From: Toxonevra muliebris
Taxonomy: Eukaryota > Arthropoda > Insecta > Diptera > Pallopteridae
DNA: 64,000 bases
Assembly (NCBI GenBank): GCA_963691655.1
Contig: OY829326.1
Location: forward strand, 115,293,388 to 115,357,387
Direction of reading: 5' to 3'
Each line of letters begins with the position of its first letter. Position 1 is the first letter of the stretch. Positions 61,299 through 64,000 of this stretch are shown piece after piece. Under the pieces are notes generated by a model, which saw nothing but the letters and a program-made list of their open reading frames with translations, searched no databases and had not been told where the DNA came from. The position numbers and the translations under genes were made by a program.

Positions 61299-62299
61299 TT
61301 ATTCTTTAAAGTATTGTCCATCGTTAGCCACAACTTTTTCCCATCTTTCTGCTAGCATACGGATTCAGCGTCGAAAGAACTCCTCATCTTTTGAGGCTAT
61401 CCACGAATCGACCCATTTTTTGAGTTCTTCGAAAGAACGGAAGTGCTGTTCAGCCAGGCCATGTGTCATCGATTGGAACAAGTGGTAATCAGAAGGAGCA
61501 ATGCCTGGAGAATACGGCGGGTATGGTAGCACTTCCCATTTCAGCGTCTCCAAGTATGTTGTTACTTGCCTTGCAACATGCAGCCGAGCCGTGTCTATTC
61601 TCATATTCTGGCCTCTTATCCTTTAATGCTCGGCTCAAACGCATCAATTGTAGTCGGTAGCGGTCGCCAGTGATCGTTTCATTCGGTTTCAACTGCTCAT
61701 AATACACGACACCTTTCATATCCCACCAAATACACAGCATGAGCTTGGATCCATGGATGTTCGTCTTTGCCGTTGATGTTGATGCATGTCCGGGCGGTCC
61801 CCATGATTTTTTACGCTTTGGGTTATCGTAACGTATCCACTTTTCATCGCCAGTCACAATACGATGCAGAAAACCCTTTATTTTCTGTCGTTCAATCAGC
61901 AGTTCACATGTGAAAAATCGTCGTTCGACGTCTCTCGGCTTCAATTCGCACGGCACCCAATTTCCTTGCTTTTGAATCATTCCCAATGCTTTTAATCGTT
62001 TAGAAATGGTTGATTGATTCTGCAAGTTCTTGTTGCGTTTGACATGAATCTTCTTCGAGTAATGCCTTCAATTCTTCATCTTCGAACTTTTTCGGGCCGC
62101 CTGAACATTCCCTGTCTTCAACATCAAAATCACCACTTTTGAAACGGGCATACCACACCTGACACATTCTAACGTCTATAGCACAGTCAGGATAAGCTTC
62201 AGTGAGTAAACGATGTGCTTCAGTTGCGTTTTTCTTTAAATGGAAGAAGCAAATTAAAACTTCCCGCAAATGTTGTTTTGTTGGCACGAAATTCGACAT
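61299..62299 (-). pseudogene. Mariner transposase pseudogene, copy 2
   Basis: Starts with MSNFVPTKQHLREVL at 62299 and would end at TAA 61299-61301. Two deletions relative to copy 1 shift the frame: 14 bp at about 62025, between short ATC repeats in the helix-turn-helix region, and 26 bp at about 61603, which removes the LQHDN motif and with it catalytic Asp 249. A G-to-T change makes TGA at 61365-61367. The first Asp (VTGDEKW) and the third (PSDYHLF) remain. The stretch KKWVDSWIASKDEEF, missing in part from copy 1, is intact here. The transposase is dead by three independent lesions. Confidence 0.95.
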
Positions 62300-62445
62300 T
62301 TTCAGCTATAGTAAAACACTTTTGTAAAATTATGAAAATTATTTGACAGATCAATTCTTATAGTATTTTTGGCGCTCTTCGAGATAGAATAGCTGTCAAT
62401 GTCAAAAAAATGGCGCGTATGATAGATATGAAGTTAGTCACAATT

Positions 62446-62471
62446 ACGAGTTTATACATTCATACTCCCAA
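62446..62471. repeat. Mariner copy 2 terminal inverted repeat, high-coordinate side
   Basis: 26 bp, perfect inverse of 61225-61250, at the 5' end of the transposase gene, followed by TA. Confidence 0.95.
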
Positions 62472-63000
62472 TAGTTGTAAATTTTATTTAGAATATTTTC
62501 AATATCAATTTCCCAAAAATGAATGAATAGCATACTGATTGCAATTGGGTAAAATATGAGCGGGACACTCAATAGCGATTATGTTTTCGCCACAAAGAAA
62601 AGCTTGTTTCAACCTATGATATATATTGTTCTTTCCTTTCCTATTTATACCGCCGAAATTCGTTTTGCAATTGTCGCCACAAAACGCTAAACATTTCTCA
62701 AAAATATTAAATTCTTTCAAACAATCTCAAATAATTTGACTAATTGTTTCAGATTTCTCATTTAAAACCGACTTAAAGTCTATCGAATTATGGCAAATTC
62801 CTAACTCAGCATCAAAGTACTGCATTACAATTTGAAATGTCTTAATTGCATCAGAACATTTTTTAAATCTTCTAAAGATTGTGGAGGAAGCGCAGTGGTG
62901 GCTTCCTTTTTCATTCTACTAGATCGAATTAAATTCAGAATGGTAGAATCCGCAAGCAGTAAACTATTCAGTTTATTTCTACAATCGACTGACTTATAGC

Positions 63001-63671
63001 TAGTGATGATTCGATACAAGTAAATACAAGTAAATACTCGATACTTTTCATTCGATTCAAGTACTTTTTTTACACGATGCTATACCATAAGTATTTTACT
63101 TGGTATCGGGAAAAAGGGTCAGTATCGGATACTTATTTAAAAAACTGAAATATTGCTATACAATATTTAAAATTGAGGAGCAATCAATAATATATCTCAA
63201 AATGTTACTCCAGAATTATTCAATTTCCATATTCAAAATATTTCAGTCCATATTGCAATATTCCAATGTATGAAAATATTGCAGTACAGTATTGAAGTTC
63301 TAGAAAATATCGCCGGCCATGTTTATTGAAACTTTTTTATTAAAATAAAATATTTTTAACAAGCTTCAATCTGTTGATTAGTTTTTCTTCTATTATATTA
63401 TTGTAGCGATTTGCTAATATCATATACATAACTTAACATAATTTCTATATGATTCATATGTTTCGTGTTGAGCAATGTCAACCATGTGGTAACACAATGG
63501 GGCGTTCTGGTCTGAGTGTTCTCCTTGACAGCCACTAAAAAAAAAGGTGTAATTTGTCTCTTTAAACGAGTATTCGATACAAGTACATATTCGATACTTT
63601 TTTCCGATATTTTCGGTAGCATCGATACAAGTAATGAGTATCGATACTATGTGGGTATCGAATCAATACTA
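63001..63671. mobile_element. hAT-type MITE with perfect 8-bp TSD, 671 bp
   Basis: The left end is TAGTGATGATTCGATAC. The right end, read inward, is TAGTATTGATTCGATAC (15 of 17 match). CTTATAGC flanks it on both sides (62993-63000 and 63672-63679), a perfect hAT-length duplication. Both subterminal regions carry repeated CGATACAAGTA and CGATACTTTT motifs (63012-63055 and 63569-63630), likely transposase-binding sites. It interrupts a hAT-like transposase pseudogene whose minus-strand reading HHV-SYKSVDC is restored when the insert and one duplication copy are removed. No coding frame inside is recognised. Confidence 0.88.
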
Positions 63672-63769
63672 CTTATAGCTTACATGGTGTTTTACTGTGT
63701 GATAGGCTAGATCAATCTCACAAGCAGATAATTGATTTTATTTGTAAGTTTCCGGTCCGAACTTATCCA

Positions 63770-64000
63770 ACACAGATGTTGACATTGAGATTGCTGCAAT
63801 GTTGTTTTATGGATATTGGATTCAACGTGCCCTATTTGAAACAAAGAAAACTAATAGACGCATAAGCCCAGATAAACTACGAACTTGCTCTTATTCTCGA
63901 TACAAATGGTCATTTTGTACGTGGTGTATAGCACTTTGGAATCCACCTTTGTTTAATACTGGGTATACTTTTTGTAGTGCTTTAGAAAATATAGATTTTC
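63770..64000. other. Window edge, nothing firm
   Basis: No feature is assigned. A plus-strand reading with YSRYKWSFCTWC near 63895-63930 is protein-like but too short to name. Confidence 0.3.

Larger units (their letters stand above)
61225..62471 (-). mobile_element. Full-length mariner copy 2 with both TIRs and TA duplication
   Basis: Perfect 26-bp terminal inverted repeats lie at 61225-61250 and 62446-62471, starting TTGGGAGTATGAATG. TA flanks both sides (61223-61224 and 62472-62473). The length is 1247 bp, close to the 1286 bp of Mos1. It is inserted in the coding region of a hAT-like transposase pseudogene, in the same orientation. Both ends are intact, so it could in principle be mobilised in trans even though its own transposase is dead. 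Confidence 0.96.
60985..63765 (-). pseudogene. hAT-like transposase pseudogene split by two insertions
   Basis: Minus-strand blocks from N to C terminus: IDLAYHTVKHHV (63680-63720); SYKSVDCRNKLNSLLLADST and RSSRMKKEATT (62890-63000); FQIVMQYFDAELGICHNSID; IFEKCLAFCGDNCKTNFGGI and NRKGKNNIYHRLKQAF; GENIIAIECPAHILPNCNQY; EIDIENILNKIYNY (62474-62520). Beyond the mariner come TVRTECLKNVCDFVSVDIKQ and PHNANVERIFSMMNA, the hAT C-terminal dimerisation motif (60985-61222). The family resembles zinc-finger hAT-like transposase genes of insects with DNTNTNFGG-type cores. Frameshifts and stops are present. The gene is split at 63001-63671 by a MITE and at 61225-62471 by a mariner. N-terminal sequence beyond about 63765 is not recognised. 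Confidence 0.85.

Noticed and set aside
63830..63990. Possible tyrosine recombinase-like reading (YSRYKWSFCTWC)
   Set aside because: Too short, at the window edge, and no catalytic R-H-R-Y residues visible.

Overview
This 64 kb window is AT-rich, repeat-dense eukaryotic DNA from an insect, most probably a higher (cyclorrhaphan) fly. The pointers are mauritiana-type mariner elements, jockey and RNase H-bearing LINE fragments, a ribosomal protein L11 pseudogene whose readable residues look like insect RpL11, tRNA-derived SINEs, and very many CAA/TTG and CA microsatellites. I find no intact protein-coding host gene, no rRNA and no functional tRNA gene. The window reads as intergenic or long-intron DNA made largely of dead transposons.

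Layout. 0.5-2.9 kb: two hAT-type elements (553-1697 and 1746-2907) sharing a CAGYGYTGCCAGA-like terminus, the second with a perfect 8-bp target-site duplication (TSD). 6.5-7.5 kb: a 5'-truncated LINE with an RNase H domain. 7.97-8.52 kb: a cluster of CACGCATG motifs around a small GC-rich island. 11.4-12.1 kb: a broken Myb/SANT-like fragment beside a TTAA-flanked element. 13.49-14.55 kb: a complete nonautonomous hAT element of the CARGGCCGTA family; other copies lie at 39.04 and 55.83 kb. 15.7-17.5 kb: a mariner pseudogene nested inside a TTAA-flanked DNA transposon. 19.36-20.41 kb: a jockey fragment abutting an inverted RpL11 retropseudogene. 22.7-23.1 kb: a tandem repeat of about 160 bp. 24.1-25.7 kb: piggyBac-type elements. 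29-31.2 kb: a tandem duplication interrupted by a 902-bp hAT element. 31.4 and 40.5 kb: SINEs. 31.7-32.6, 47.0-47.4 and 57.4-57.7 kb: further LINE remnants. 34.3-35.1 and 42.1-42.7 kb: TTAA-flanked elements. 44.2 kb: a 163-bp hAT MITE. 45.3-46.2 kb: a TA-flanked MITE. 48.6 kb: a broken transposase helix-turn-helix fragment. 50.9-52.8 and 55.3-57.2 kb: two copies of an element with a degenerate GACCAAAA-like array.

The most informative locus is 61.0-63.8 kb. A hAT-like transposase pseudogene on the minus strand is split by a full-length mariner with TA duplications and by a 671-bp hAT-type MITE with a perfect CTTATAGC duplication. Removing both restores matching coding sequence across the junctions. 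The nesting at 15.7-17.5 kb and 55.3-57.2 kb gives further relative dating. The 'genes' therefore do not form a pathway. They record successive invasions by mariner, hAT, piggyBac-type, LINE and SINE families, with LINE activity also the probable source of the RpL11 pseudogene.
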